Source: Pseudoflavitalea rhizosphaerae (lineage in GTDB: Bacteria; Bacteroidota; Bacteroidia; Chitinophagales; Chitinophagaceae). Taken from it: a DNA stretch of 64,000 bases. The stretch covers positions 124,001 to 188,000 of the forward strand of contig NZ_RCSU01000003.1 in NCBI RefSeq assembly GCF_003991355.1, read 5' to 3'. This document shows, one piece after another, positions 53,012 to 61,119 of the stretch. Position numbers and translations under genes: made by a program. The notes below the pieces were generated by a model that saw nothing but the letters and a program-made list of their open reading frames with translations, ran no database searches and was not told the origin of the DNA. Within the stretch, counting starts at the first letter, position 1; the number at the start of each line of letters is the position of its first letter.

Positions 53012-56000
53012 TTAAAGCGTAAGATCGATGCCGAACGATAATGTTTTGCTGAATGGATACACTCTGCCGTCTATCTGCGCCATGGCCTGTTCCGGATCGA
53101 TGTATTTGGAACGGAGCTTTGTAATGGTGAAAAGGTTTTCACCGCTTACGAATATGCGGAGCCCCTGTATTCCTGCTCTCCTGCTAAGCCCCCTTGGAAG
53201 CGTATAACCTACCATGAGGTTTTTGAGGCGCAGATAGGCAAGATTCTGGATATACCGGTTATTGGTGGCGCGCAATTCATTGTTCGCATTCAATGCCACA
53301 TAAGCCAGGAGGTTGGGGAAATAGGCATTGGGATTCTCTTTGCTGTACACATCATCATTGAAATCATGTGGAATGAAAGAGAAATACGGGCGGGAATAAG
53401 GTCCCCAGAAACGATCCGCATTGTTGCCGGGATACCAGTTCATTTTTCCTAAACCCTGGAATAGAAAACTAATATCGATATTATTCCAGCTGGCGTTGCC
53501 ACCGAATGAATAAGAGTATCTTGGCGTGCTGTTGCCAACTACCCGCTGATCACCCGGATCGTAAATGGTGTTGGCGCCGGCACTGATCACATTGTCTTTA
53601 TCCAGGTCCAGCCAGCGGAGATCACCTGCGCGAAGCGGGATATTGTTATCAGTGCGCACCCTGTTCAGGAACTTTTGGTCTACCGGATATGTTTTGGCTT
53701 CTGCATCGGTGAGGAAGAAACCGTCTGTGACGTATCCCCAGATCTCACCGATATTCTTTCCTTTGTAAAGGCTATAAGTGAGTGCGGTCGGGTTATTGAT
53801 CTCTTTTACCCAGGATTGGTTATCACTGAGCGCTACCGTAAATCCATAGCTGAATGGCTTGCCCTGCAACCTGAAATTGTTACGATAATTTACTGCAAGC
53901 TCAAATCCTTTCGTTTCGATAGTGGCCACATTTTCAAGCGGCTGCGTAGCTCCATATACGTTAGGGATCTTAACACCTCCCGCCAGGATATCGTCTGTAA
54001 TCCGGACATAGGTATCGAAACTTATGTTCAATTTATTCCTGAAGAGTGAAACATCTACGCCTCCATTATAAGTAGTGGCTGTTTCCCAGGTGAGCGAACC
54101 GGATACAGGATTAGCGGGGTTGTAGTAATTGGCCCGGATGCCATCCAGGATATAGGCGGCAGTACCCGAAGCCATACTGGAGACATAAGGATAGCGGCTA
54201 TTCGTTTGCTGATTGCCGAGAGAACCTACAGATCCGCGTAATTTCATTTCACTTACGATATCCCTGAGTGGTTCAAAGAAATTTTCCTGGCTGATGCGCC
54301 AGGCCAGAGACATGGAGGGGAAGAAGCCCCAGCGGTCGTTCTTTGGAAAACGGGAAGATCCATCGTAACGTCCATTGGTTTCAATGATGTATTTGCCTTT
54401 ATAGTCATAATTGAACCGGTAAAAGAAACCCATCAGCGCCAGTTCCGAAGAGCCGCCGCCAACGCGCATTTCACCGGTACCCAGCCTGAGATCGTTGAGG
54501 TCTTCGGTAGAAAGATTGTCGCGCTCTCCGCGCAGGTCTTTGTCCAGATGCAATTCCTGGTTATAGCCCACCAGCAGTTTTACGTGGTGGTCTTTCCGGA
54601 ATGAGGTGGTGTAATCCGAGAACACATTGATCACATGCCGCTGGTTGAACTGCTGCGTTTCCTTGAGGGAATTGATGCTGTATTTTGGCGCCACTTCCAC
54701 TACCCCCGGGTAAAGAGAATAGGTAGCGGGCGTTTGTCTGTACCAGTTAGGTTCATTGTATTGGTTGTAACTATAGTTGGCTGTGATATTCCAGTTCTTC
54801 AGTGGTGTGATCACAGCTTCGTTGATGGTAGTGATCTCGTATTTCCGGTCAACACCTTTCTGGTTGCCACTGATCAGCATGGCGAAAATACCATCACCAA
54901 TATCATAGTTATTGAGACCTGTGCGGTAAGAGGCAGTCCCATCCGGGTTGATGGGCGCATAGGCAGGAGAAGCATGCACGTTCACATGCGTGAAGTTGGC
55001 AGAGCCACCACCTTCTCTTCCGGTATAGGCGTAAGAATTGGAGTAGAAGTTGGTATTGTTGGAAACACGGAGCCAGGGATTCAGTCTGGCATTGATCTTG
55101 GAGCGAAGCGTATATGCTTTGTATTTATCGGTATTCATTCGCATGATACCGTCCTTGGTTTTGAAATTACCATTGATCATGTAATTGATCTGGTCATTAC
55201 CGCCACTGATGTTCACGTTGTGGTTCTGCGAGGGTTGCCATTTGGTGAACATGATATCCCACCAGTTGTAGTTACCGTAATAAACGTATTGATCTTTTCC
55301 ATTGCGGTTTTGGATGGTAACCCAGGGGCGGGAAGGATCTTCAGTTGCATCATTGCGGCGGGCATACAATTCCTGGTAATCCCTTTCGGTATACCCGGAA
55401 TAGCCACCTACATGCGCCAGTGCGGCATCATTGAGCTTCATCCATTCATAACCACTGGTCATGAAGCGGGTGCTGACGGTGGGTGTGGAGAATGCGAAGT
55501 TGTTATTATAGCGGATCAATGTTTTCCCTGCTTTTCCGCTTTTGGTTTTAACCAGTATCACGCCGAAAGCTCCGCGGGCGCCATAGATAGCCGCCACTGA
55601 AGCGTCTTTTAGTACAGTAACACTTTCGATCTCTTCCGGATTGAGTCTATCCAGCGTTCCGGGGATCCCATCGATGATCACCAGTGGTTCCTGGGTAACG
55701 GCGTTGGCTCCATTGATACTGGCAATACCACGGATGCTGAATGACCCCATTTGTCCGGGTGTTCCGCTTCCCACGCGGATATTCAGGTTAGGTATAACGC
55801 CCTGCAGCAATGAAGTGATATTTGTTGCCGGTCTGTCCCGGAAATCATCGCCTGCTACTTGTTGTACAGCGCCGCTCAGGTTCATTTTCTTTTGGGTGCC
55901 GTAACCCACCATTACTACTTCGTCCATATTACTGACAGATGCCAGCGCCATCCTTACCATTATGGAGTTGTTCTCACCAGCTTTGATAAGGAAATTATTT

Positions 56001-56290
56001 ACCTCGTGCTGATCATAACCAACGAATGAAAACCTGAAATGGTAAGCTGATCCGGCTTTCAACTGGTTGAAGTTGAAAATCCCACTTTGATTGGTGCTGG
56101 TAGAATAACGGATGGTACTATCCAGCACCGTTATAGCCGTAACAGTCACGTTGGGCATCAGTTTACCGGTTTCATCCAGTACGGTTCCGGTCATGCGGGA
56201 GTTGGTCTGAGCCTGAAGCGCTGGTGATAGCAGTAAAACGCATAGTAAGCATGCCCCCATCTGCCGGAGACGAGCGAGTCCAACTTTCAT
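53012..56290 (-). CDS. SusC/RagA-family TonB-dependent transporter without STN domain (EEP locus)
   Basis: A 1092-residue outer-membrane transporter: leader (QMGACLLCVLLLSPALQAQ), then directly the carboxypeptidase-like domain (MTGTVLDETGKLMPNVTVTA), plug (VVMVGYGTQKKMNLSGAVQQ, PLVIIDGIPGTLDRLNPEEI, TVLKDASVAAIYGARGAFGV) and barrel. No STN domain precedes the carboxypeptidase-like domain, although the operon carries a FecR and ECF sigma pair that normally need one. The start at 56290 (MKVGLARLRQ) is the only one giving a full leader. Confidence 0.95.
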   Translation of the reverse strand: MKVGLARLRQMGACLLCVLLLSPALQAQTNSRMTGTVLDETGKLMPNVTVTAITVLDSTIRYSTSTNQSGIFNFNQLKAGSAYHFRFSFVGYDQHEVNNFLIKAGENNSIMVRMALASVSNMDEVVMVGYGTQKKMNLSGAVQQVAGDDFRDRPATNITSLLQGVIPNLNIRVGSGTPGQMGSFSIRGIASINGANAVTQEPLVIIDGIPGTLDRLNPEEIESVTVLKDASVAAIYGARGAFGVILVKTKSGKAGKTLIRYNNNFAFSTPTVSTRFMTSGYEWMKLNDAALAHVGGYSGYTERDYQELYARRNDATEDPSRPWVTIQNRNGKDQYVYYGNYNWWDIMFTKWQPSQNHNVNISGGNDQINYMINGNFKTKDGIMRMNTDKYKAYTLRSKINARLNPWLRVSNNTNFYSNSYAYTGREGGGSANFTHVNVHASPAYAPINPDGTASYRTGLNNYDIGDGIFAMLISGNQKGVDRKYEITTINEAVITPLKNWNITANYSYNQYNEPNWYRQTPATYSLYPGVVEVAPKYSINSLKETQQFNQRHVINVFSDYTTSFRKDHHVKLLVGYNQELHLDKDLRGERDNLSTEDLNDLRLGTGEMRVGGGSSELALMGFFYRFNYDYKGKYIIETNGRYDGSSRFPKNDRWGFFPSMSLAWRISQENFFEPLRDIVSEMKLRGSVGSLGNQQTNSRYPYVSSMASGTAAYILDGIRANYYNPANPVSGSLTWETATTYNGGVDVSLFRNKLNISFDTYVRITDDILAGGVKIPNVYGATQPLENVATIETKGFELAVNYRNNFRLQGKPFSYGFTVALSDNQSWVKEINNPTALTYSLYKGKNIGEIWGYVTDGFFLTDAEAKTYPVDQKFLNRVRTDNNIPLRAGDLRWLDLDKDNVISAGANTIYDPGDQRVVGNSTPRYSYSFGGNASWNNIDISFLFQGLGKMNWYPGNNADRFWGPYSRPYFSFIPHDFNDDVYSKENPNAYFPNLLAYVALNANNELRATNNRYIQNLAYLRLKNLMVGYTLPRGLSRRAGIQGLRIFVSGENLFTITKLRSKYIDPEQAMAQIDGRVYPFSKTLSFGIDLTL

Positions 56291-56331
56291 AGTTGATTTG
56301 CTTTAATAAAGTATGATGAAAAATGTAAGCC

Positions 56332-57786
56332 TTATGGTAAGGCAGGGACTATCGTAAAATTCCTTCGTTTGTTTTTGATAAGCTTCAATCCATTCATATT
56401 GCAGATGATCTGCAATAGATCTTCGGCAGTCATATCACCAGGTATGGTTCCGGTAAAGAATAATTCTTTGATATCTTCCGGCGTATAACTGATCCGGATC
56501 TGTCCTGTTTTCTCCAATCTGTTGAAAACCTGCTCCAGTGGCACTTTCTGATAGGCAATACCTTCTGCTGTTTGTTTGATGGCATCTGCAGGAAGTACTG
56601 GCTTCTCTTGTACATTTTTCTCTGTTGCAGCAACCACAGCAGGTTTAGTTAGCGGTGCTTCATTTACTAACTGTACTGGTAACTTCACCGTAGAATCGGG
56701 AACTTTAGTTAGGGACGCATTCAGGGAAACCTGGTTGAGTTTATTTTTTGAAATATGGAACACACCATTCTTTTCCTCCACCTGCAGGCCGTTCATATTC
56801 CCGATAATGGTAAGGATATCGGCCAACTGATCTCCCTGCTCAAAATGACCGGTGAAAAGCATTTTGTTGAATACAGCGCCGTCGTATTGAATCCGGGTAT
56901 CGAAAATATTTTGCAATCTTTCGAATGTTTCAACCAGGCCGGTTTTCTCGAATGAAAGGGATAAGTTCTGCTCCTTTTCTTTCACTACCGGAATTTTTCC
57001 TGGTTTGATTGCCAGCAATGATCTGTCCGGCATCTGATCCATCCTCGATACCTGCACGATCGACTTCGACAGATCAACCAGGCATTGTTCACCTGGCTGC
57101 AGGTAGGTATCCTGCATCACCAATCGTTTATCGGTAGCCCTGATCACTACTTTGCCCTCATAGAGTTTTACGTTGATAGCAGCAGCCGAAGCAAGACCAT
57201 CGATTTTGAATTCAGTTCCTAACGCAGTGGTAGTGATGGCGCCGCTACGGACAATGAATGGCGCATCCGGATTTTTCGCTACTTTGAACCGGGCAGTTCC
57301 TTCCAATACAATCTGCCTGTTATGATTGAAATCCTTTGAATATACCAGCATGGATCTTCCGTATAGTTCGATAGTGGAACCATCTGTCATTTGCAACTCC
57401 CTGCTATTTGCAGAACTGTTGTACACTGTATCGAAGCGGGGGCCGTCCATCTTTTCAATATTGGCAACCGTGGTTGTTGATACCTTGCTTCGATCTTGTA
57501 TAAAAAAGTAAGCTGCTGAAATTACCAGGAAAACGGATGCTGCAACTGCTGCAGTACGGACCATAGTAAGGATTCTCGCTTTTCTGACTGCGGCTATGAT
57601 CCTGGTCCTCAGTTCCTGCTCGAGATCATCCGGTATGGATATTGAACCACTGCTCTCCCATTCTGATGCCGGCATCAATTGGTCCAACAGGCCCGGATCA
57701 TCCGCCAGCATTTGCGTTGCCTGAGCTGCCTCTTCGGCATTGCATTGATTGTTCAGGAATTTTTTGACAAGTTCAATTCTATCCAC
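56332..57786 (-). CDS. FecR-family anti-sigma factor with two C-terminal DUF4974-like domains
   Basis: A 484-residue transmembrane anti-sigma factor, longer than the ~370 residues usual here. The N-terminus (LVKKFLNNQCNAEEAAQATQ) is cytoplasmic, a membrane helix lies at about 74-96 (RTAAVAASVFLVISAAYFFI), and a FecR domain follows (SRELQMTDGSTIELYGRSML, FIVRSGAITTTALGTEFKID). Two DUF4974-like units are then seen: about 282-352 (FERLQNIFDTRIQYDGAVFN, DILTIIGNMNGLQVEEKNG) and about 410-484 (FNRLEKTGQIRISYTPEDIK, DLLQIICNMNGLKLIKNKRR). The extra copy may supply the signalling contact lacking in its SusC. Confidence 0.88.
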   Translation of the reverse strand: MDRIELVKKFLNNQCNAEEAAQATQMLADDPGLLDQLMPASEWESSGSISIPDDLEQELRTRIIAAVRKARILTMVRTAAVAASVFLVISAAYFFIQDRSKVSTTTVANIEKMDGPRFDTVYNSSANSRELQMTDGSTIELYGRSMLVYSKDFNHNRQIVLEGTARFKVAKNPDAPFIVRSGAITTTALGTEFKIDGLASAAAINVKLYEGKVVIRATDKRLVMQDTYLQPGEQCLVDLSKSIVQVSRMDQMPDRSLLAIKPGKIPVVKEKEQNLSLSFEKTGLVETFERLQNIFDTRIQYDGAVFNKMLFTGHFEQGDQLADILTIIGNMNGLQVEEKNGVFHISKNKLNQVSLNASLTKVPDSTVKLPVQLVNEAPLTKPAVVAATEKNVQEKPVLPADAIKQTAEGIAYQKVPLEQVFNRLEKTGQIRISYTPEDIKELFFTGTIPGDMTAEDLLQIICNMNGLKLIKNKRRNFTIVPALP

Positions 57787-57832
57787 AGAAATCTTGTATT
57801 ACTGAGTAGTACGCAGGAGAATGGCCAATTCC

Positions 57833-58375
57833 CTACTGCATGAAAAATAAAATATAAAAAATGATGAATTGAGTGCCGGTAAGTGTTTTCCGGAGTTGGG
57901 TAAGTGCTTTCAATAACTGACTGTCAACCGTTTTTACGGAAATGCCCATAAATTCCGAGATCTCTTTATAGGAATAGCCATAAACGTGTTTCAGTTCAAA
58001 GATCTTTTTCCTTTTCTCGGGGAGGGTTTCAATAGCGGCTGCGATGGTTGATCTCAATTCAGTCTTTTGGTGGTCTGCCAGGTTGGTGGGAATATCAGCC
58101 GGGTCTACATCGAAATGCTGGCGGAAAGTGGCTTCCTTCTTGAGCCAGTCGATATACACCTGCCGTGCTTTTTGGAAGATTTGCTGATCCAGGCTGACGC
58201 TGTCGGAAATCTGGTGGCGATATTTCCACAATTTGAGGAATACATACTGAGTGAGGTCTTTTGCCAATTCCGGCTGCTCCGTTTTTTTCAGGAAATAGTG
58301 ATATACTTTATGCTTCCAGGCATCAAATACATCTGCAAACGCTTTATGATTTCCATGTTTCAGAGCAATTAGCAT
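57833..58375 (-). CDS. ECF RNA polymerase sigma factor
   Basis: A 180-residue ECF sigma factor with region 2 (FADVFDAWKHKVYHYFLKKT, AKDLTQYVFLKLWKYRHQIS) and region 4 (LPEKRKKIFELKHVYGYSYK, EISEFMGISVKTVDSQLLKA). The C-terminal tail FIIFYILFFMQ is strongly hydrophobic, unusual for a soluble sigma factor. It heads the FecR-SusC-SusD-EEP unit and probably drives its own operon when released from FecR. Confidence 0.92.
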   Translation of the reverse strand: MLIALKHGNHKAFADVFDAWKHKVYHYFLKKTEQPELAKDLTQYVFLKLWKYRHQISDSVSLDQQIFQKARQVYIDWLKKEATFRQHFDVDPADIPTNLADHQKTELRSTIAAAIETLPEKRKKIFELKHVYGYSYKEISEFMGISVKTVDSQLLKALTQLRKTLTGTQFIIFYILFFMQ

Positions 58376-58837
58376 AATGTGGACCTTTAATAATCCGCAA
58401 ACCTATAGAGATAAAATCTTCCATCACCTGATATTTACTTTAAGAAATTATCAAGAAATGATGGGTTACATCATTGCAGGTTTGGTAGCAATCGTTTTGG
58501 GTTTGCAATTATTATTGTAAAATAATGAAAGGACTGGATTTATGAAAAAGAATTGTTACTCTTCCGTTCTATTCAAAGTGTAACTGAATTCTTTATCTCC
58601 AACCATAAAGTTTTTCTTCCTGTCCAAAAAGCCATAGGAATATTACTTATCTTTAAAAGACTGTAATAATTGAACCTGCGGTTTGTATCCAATCGTTCCG
58701 TTCCGTTCCCTCCCCTGTCAATTATTCCCTTCAATAATCCGGCACACTTCACTTTGGCTATACTTAGCTAACCAATCTTCTTATGATCTTTTCTGTACCT
58801 GACAGGACATTCATTTTTTTCACCATTAACCTTCAGT
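58376..58837. other. 462-base intergenic region upstream of a lipoprotein gene
   Basis: Divergent gap between the ECF sigma gene (leftward) and the lipoprotein gene at 58838 (rightward). It should hold both promoters, but I cannot place them with confidence. It also contains a 20-codon hydrophobic open frame at 58458-58520 (MMGYIIAGLVAIVLGLQLLL), which could be a small membrane peptide or a chance frame. No repeat, RNA gene or clear operator is visible. Confidence 0.4.
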
Positions 58838-59698
58838 ATGAAAAAGATTACGATCGTATGCCTGCTGGCAACAGCCAGCTTTATTTCAGCATGTCACAAA
58901 ATCGATCTGCCTCACAAAAAGCGTTGTCAGATCAGCAGCATTGAAGACATTTATCACCCAAGCCCAATCACCACCACCGATCGCATCACGCGATATGCCT
59001 ACAACAAACAAAGACTGCTCGATTCACTTACAGTGCAAACAAGCACAGGAACGCAGCCACCGCTCAACGTTAGAGTTACGTATAACAATCAGGGAAAACC
59101 GGTTGGGTTGACAGGCCCGGCTGGTACCTACAAACTCATCTACCAGAATGGACATGTGTCAAGAGTAGATCAATTGGATAATAATGGACAGTACCAACCA
59201 CTCTATACCTTCGTGTATGATACGCAGGGTCGTATCACAGAACGGCAGGCAGCAACCAGTGCGCTGCGACTTGAATATGAAGGCACATCAAAAAATTTCA
59301 AACGCAGGTTGGATTTGCAGATCACGCGTCCGGGAGGACCATTGGAATTGTTCATGGCCTATGAATATAGTTATGACGATAAGGCAAACCCTATGCTCAC
59401 CTGGCCCAATACATCACTGCTGCCCTTTTACTTCGATATCGTTGCAGGAACAGGCCGTCAGTTTGAACCTATTCCAGAAAACAACTGGACACGCCAGAAT
59501 GTAACCTCCAGTTTCCGTGGAGCGCAGCTTCAATTCAGGGAATATCTGTACACTTATCAATATGATGATGTATACCCGGTCAAATATGATTTGCTGCTGT
59601 TAACCAGCAATCCTTTTATTTCAAGAGTTGATACCACCAGGGGCGTCACCCGCTTCTTCTACAACTGCGAAGGCAGGAATAATCATTCAAAGTTTTAA
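58838..59698 (+). CDS. Lipoprotein with YD-repeat-like beta strands
   Basis: A 286-residue lipoprotein: leader MKKITIVCLLATASFISAC with lipobox Cys19. The mature part has strings such as ITRYAYNKQRLLDSLTVQTS, VTYNNQGKPVGLTGPAGTYK, VYDTQGRITERQAATSALRL and FMAYEYSYDDKANPMLTWPN, which look like the sequence pattern of YD/RHS-like repeats or the Bacteroidota DUF4595-type lipoproteins. Function unknown. It stands alone and ends at a terminator hairpin (59729-59760). Confidence 0.75.
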   Translation: MKKITIVCLLATASFISACHKIDLPHKKRCQISSIEDIYHPSPITTTDRITRYAYNKQRLLDSLTVQTSTGTQPPLNVRVTYNNQGKPVGLTGPAGTYKLIYQNGHVSRVDQLDNNGQYQPLYTFVYDTQGRITERQAATSALRLEYEGTSKNFKRRLDLQITRPGGPLELFMAYEYSYDDKANPMLTWPNTSLLPFYFDIVAGTGRQFEPIPENNWTRQNVTSSFRGAQLQFREYLYTYQYDDVYPVKYDLLLLTSNPFISRVDTTRGVTRFFYNCEGRNNHSKF

Positions 59699-59728
59699 AG
59701 ATTTGCATCAAAATAGTTCGAACGAAAA

Positions 59729-59760
59729 AACACCTTCATTTCTGATGATCTGAAGGTGTT
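59729..59760 (+). terminator. Terminator after the lipoprotein gene
   Basis: A 10-bp perfect stem AACACCTTCA (59729-59738) with TGAAGGTGTT (59751-59760) and a 12-base loop, followed by a short T-rich stretch. The opposite side also carries A/T runs, so it may be bidirectional. It separates the lipoprotein from the NO operon promoter. Confidence 0.75.
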
Positions 59761-59801
59761 TTGATTGTTATGGATTAAAAGCGCCTGCCATGATCGAAAT
59801 A

Positions 59802-59827
59802 AATAAAAGACAATTTTGTCTTTTATT
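59802..59827. promoter_or_regulatory. Palindromic operator over the promoter of the DUF2249 operon (Rrf2/NsrR-like)
   Basis: A 26-base perfect inverted repeat: AATAAAAGACAA (59802-59813), TT, TTGTCTTTTATT (59816-59827). It overlaps the probable -33 element (TTTTG, 59814-59818). A related, less perfect site begins at 62711, before the Rrf2-type gene, and a half-site AATAAAAGATA at 63219. Rrf2-family NsrR proteins bind such AT-rich palindromes and repress NO-response genes; the assignment is inference from the gene order. Confidence 0.75.
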
Positions 59828-59847
59828 ACCATTAATACGTAATTTTG
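59814..59847 (+). promoter_or_regulatory. Bacteroidota-type promoter of the DUF2249 operon
   Basis: The -33 element TTTTG (59814-59818) and a perfect -7 element TAATTTTG (59840-59847, consensus TAnnTTTG) are separated by 21 bases. Translation begins at 59886, 38 bases after the -7 box. The operator covers the -33 element, fitting repression by steric block. Confidence 0.65.
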
Positions 59848-59885
59848 CTTCGCATTCATAGCTCTTACATTTAAATACATACTCC

Positions 59886-60224
59886 ATGGTAACCAAAGAA
59901 ATCCTGGATGTTACTCAAATTGAACCCCGCTTCAAACATCCTACCATCTTCAAACATTTCGACGAACTGGAATCCGGCGAAAGCTTTATCATCGATAACG
60001 ATCACGATCCCAAACCGCTTTACTATCAGTTAATGGGTGAACGTGGTAATATTTTCACCTGGGAGTACCTGCAACAGGGTCCCATGCGCTGGCAAGTGAA
60101 GATCGGCAAACACGCTACAGCCGAAAGCCCTGCAGATCTGCCGGAAAAAGAATTGCATAAAGCAGCTTTCTTCAAAGAAAAAGGCAATGACCTCAGTTGC
60201 GGTTGCGGAGACAACAGCCTCTGA
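59886..60224 (+). CDS. DUF2249-domain protein
   Basis: A 112-residue cytoplasmic protein fully covered by a DUF2249 domain: VTKEILDVTQIEPRFKHPTI, FDELESGESFIIDNDHDPKP, LYYQLMGERGNIFTWEYLQQ and GPMRWQVKIGK. The C-terminus carries a CGCG motif, a possible metal or cluster site. DUF2249 proteins occur in NO-detoxification or denitrification operons of Bacteroidota, but their activity is not known. First gene of the operon under the AATAAAAGACAA palindrome. The next gene starts 35 bases later. Confidence 0.9.
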   Translation: MVTKEILDVTQIEPRFKHPTIFKHFDELESGESFIIDNDHDPKPLYYQLMGERGNIFTWEYLQQGPMRWQVKIGKHATAESPADLPEKELHKAAFFKEKGNDLSCGCGDNSL

Positions 60225-60258
60225 GCCAGCTTCCAATTCATGTACACAATCAAATGAT

Positions 60259-61095
60259 ATGGACAGGAAGATCATCATACGCAGCAGCACCAAAATTGCT
60301 GAGCTGATCAAAGCAGACAAAACTGCGATCGATGCACTGGCGGCTGTGGCCAAACCCTTCCAGCGCCTGAGAAATCCGATCCTCAGAAAAGTGATGGCCC
60401 CCAGGGTCACTATCGCAGAAGCCGCACAGATAGGCGGTTGTAGTATCGAGGCGATCGCCCTTGCGCTGGAACCACTGGGCTTTCAATACGAAGGCGTATT
60501 CACCACCGGCAACACTATCCTCCCTAAACCAAAATGGTTACAGGATGCGGACGCCATTTCCATTACCCGGTTCGATGTTCGCCCCATCATCGAATCGGGT
60601 ACTGATCCTTTGAAAGAGATCATGGCCAGGTTCAAAACCGTACCGCCAGGCGGCATTCTTTGCATCATCAACAGTTTTGTGCCTACTCCGCTAATCCACC
60701 TGCTGGAGCAGGGAAAAACGGAGGGTAGTTACGTGGAAACCATCAGCAGCAATGAATTCCATACCTGGTTCCTGAAAAAGAAAAAAGAGAACAGCCTTCC
60801 GGAAAGTCCCACGGACCAGGTGACGCTTCATGACCATGATTCTTTTTATACTGTGTACAACCGCTTCCCCGAAGAAAAGATCATCACTACAGATGTGCGG
60901 CATCTCGAAATGCCTTTGCCGATGCAAACCATCCTGGAAAAACTGGCTACAGTTCCCAAAGGCCATATGCTGTTTGTACACCACAAACGCATGCCGGTAT
61001 ACCTGCTGGAAGAGCTTGCCGGTAAGAACTATGAGATCCATGTATACAGGGAAGCGGAAGGAAATGTGAAAATGATATTCTTTGAGCGAACCTGA
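60259..61095 (+). CDS. DUF1858-DUF2249 multidomain protein
   Basis: A 278-residue cytoplasmic protein. An N-terminal DUF1858 domain spans about residues 5-75 (IAELIKADKTAIDALAAVAK, TIAEAAQIGGCSIEAIALAL), followed by two DUF2249-like units: about 85-165 (ISITRFDVRPIIESGTDPLK) and about 205-278 (ITTDVRHLEMPLPMQTILEK). The start at 60259 is preferred; the open frame from 60187 overlaps the previous gene. It is the second gene of the operon, 24 bases before the membrane protein gene. Function unknown. Confidence 0.85.
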   Translation: MDRKIIIRSSTKIAELIKADKTAIDALAAVAKPFQRLRNPILRKVMAPRVTIAEAAQIGGCSIEAIALALEPLGFQYEGVFTTGNTILPKPKWLQDADAISITRFDVRPIIESGTDPLKEIMARFKTVPPGGILCIINSFVPTPLIHLLEQGKTEGSYVETISSNEFHTWFLKKKKENSLPESPTDQVTLHDHDSFYTVYNRFPEEKIITTDVRHLEMPLPMQTILEKLATVPKGHMLFVHHKRMPVYLLEELAGKNYEIHVYREAEGNVKMIFFERT

Positions 61096-61119
61096 ACATA
61101 AACCGCAGAACATTCTATT

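Noticed and set aside
54635-55600. A 321-codon plus-strand open frame opposite the SusC gene
   Set aside because: Antisense to plug and barrel regions with strong family motifs.
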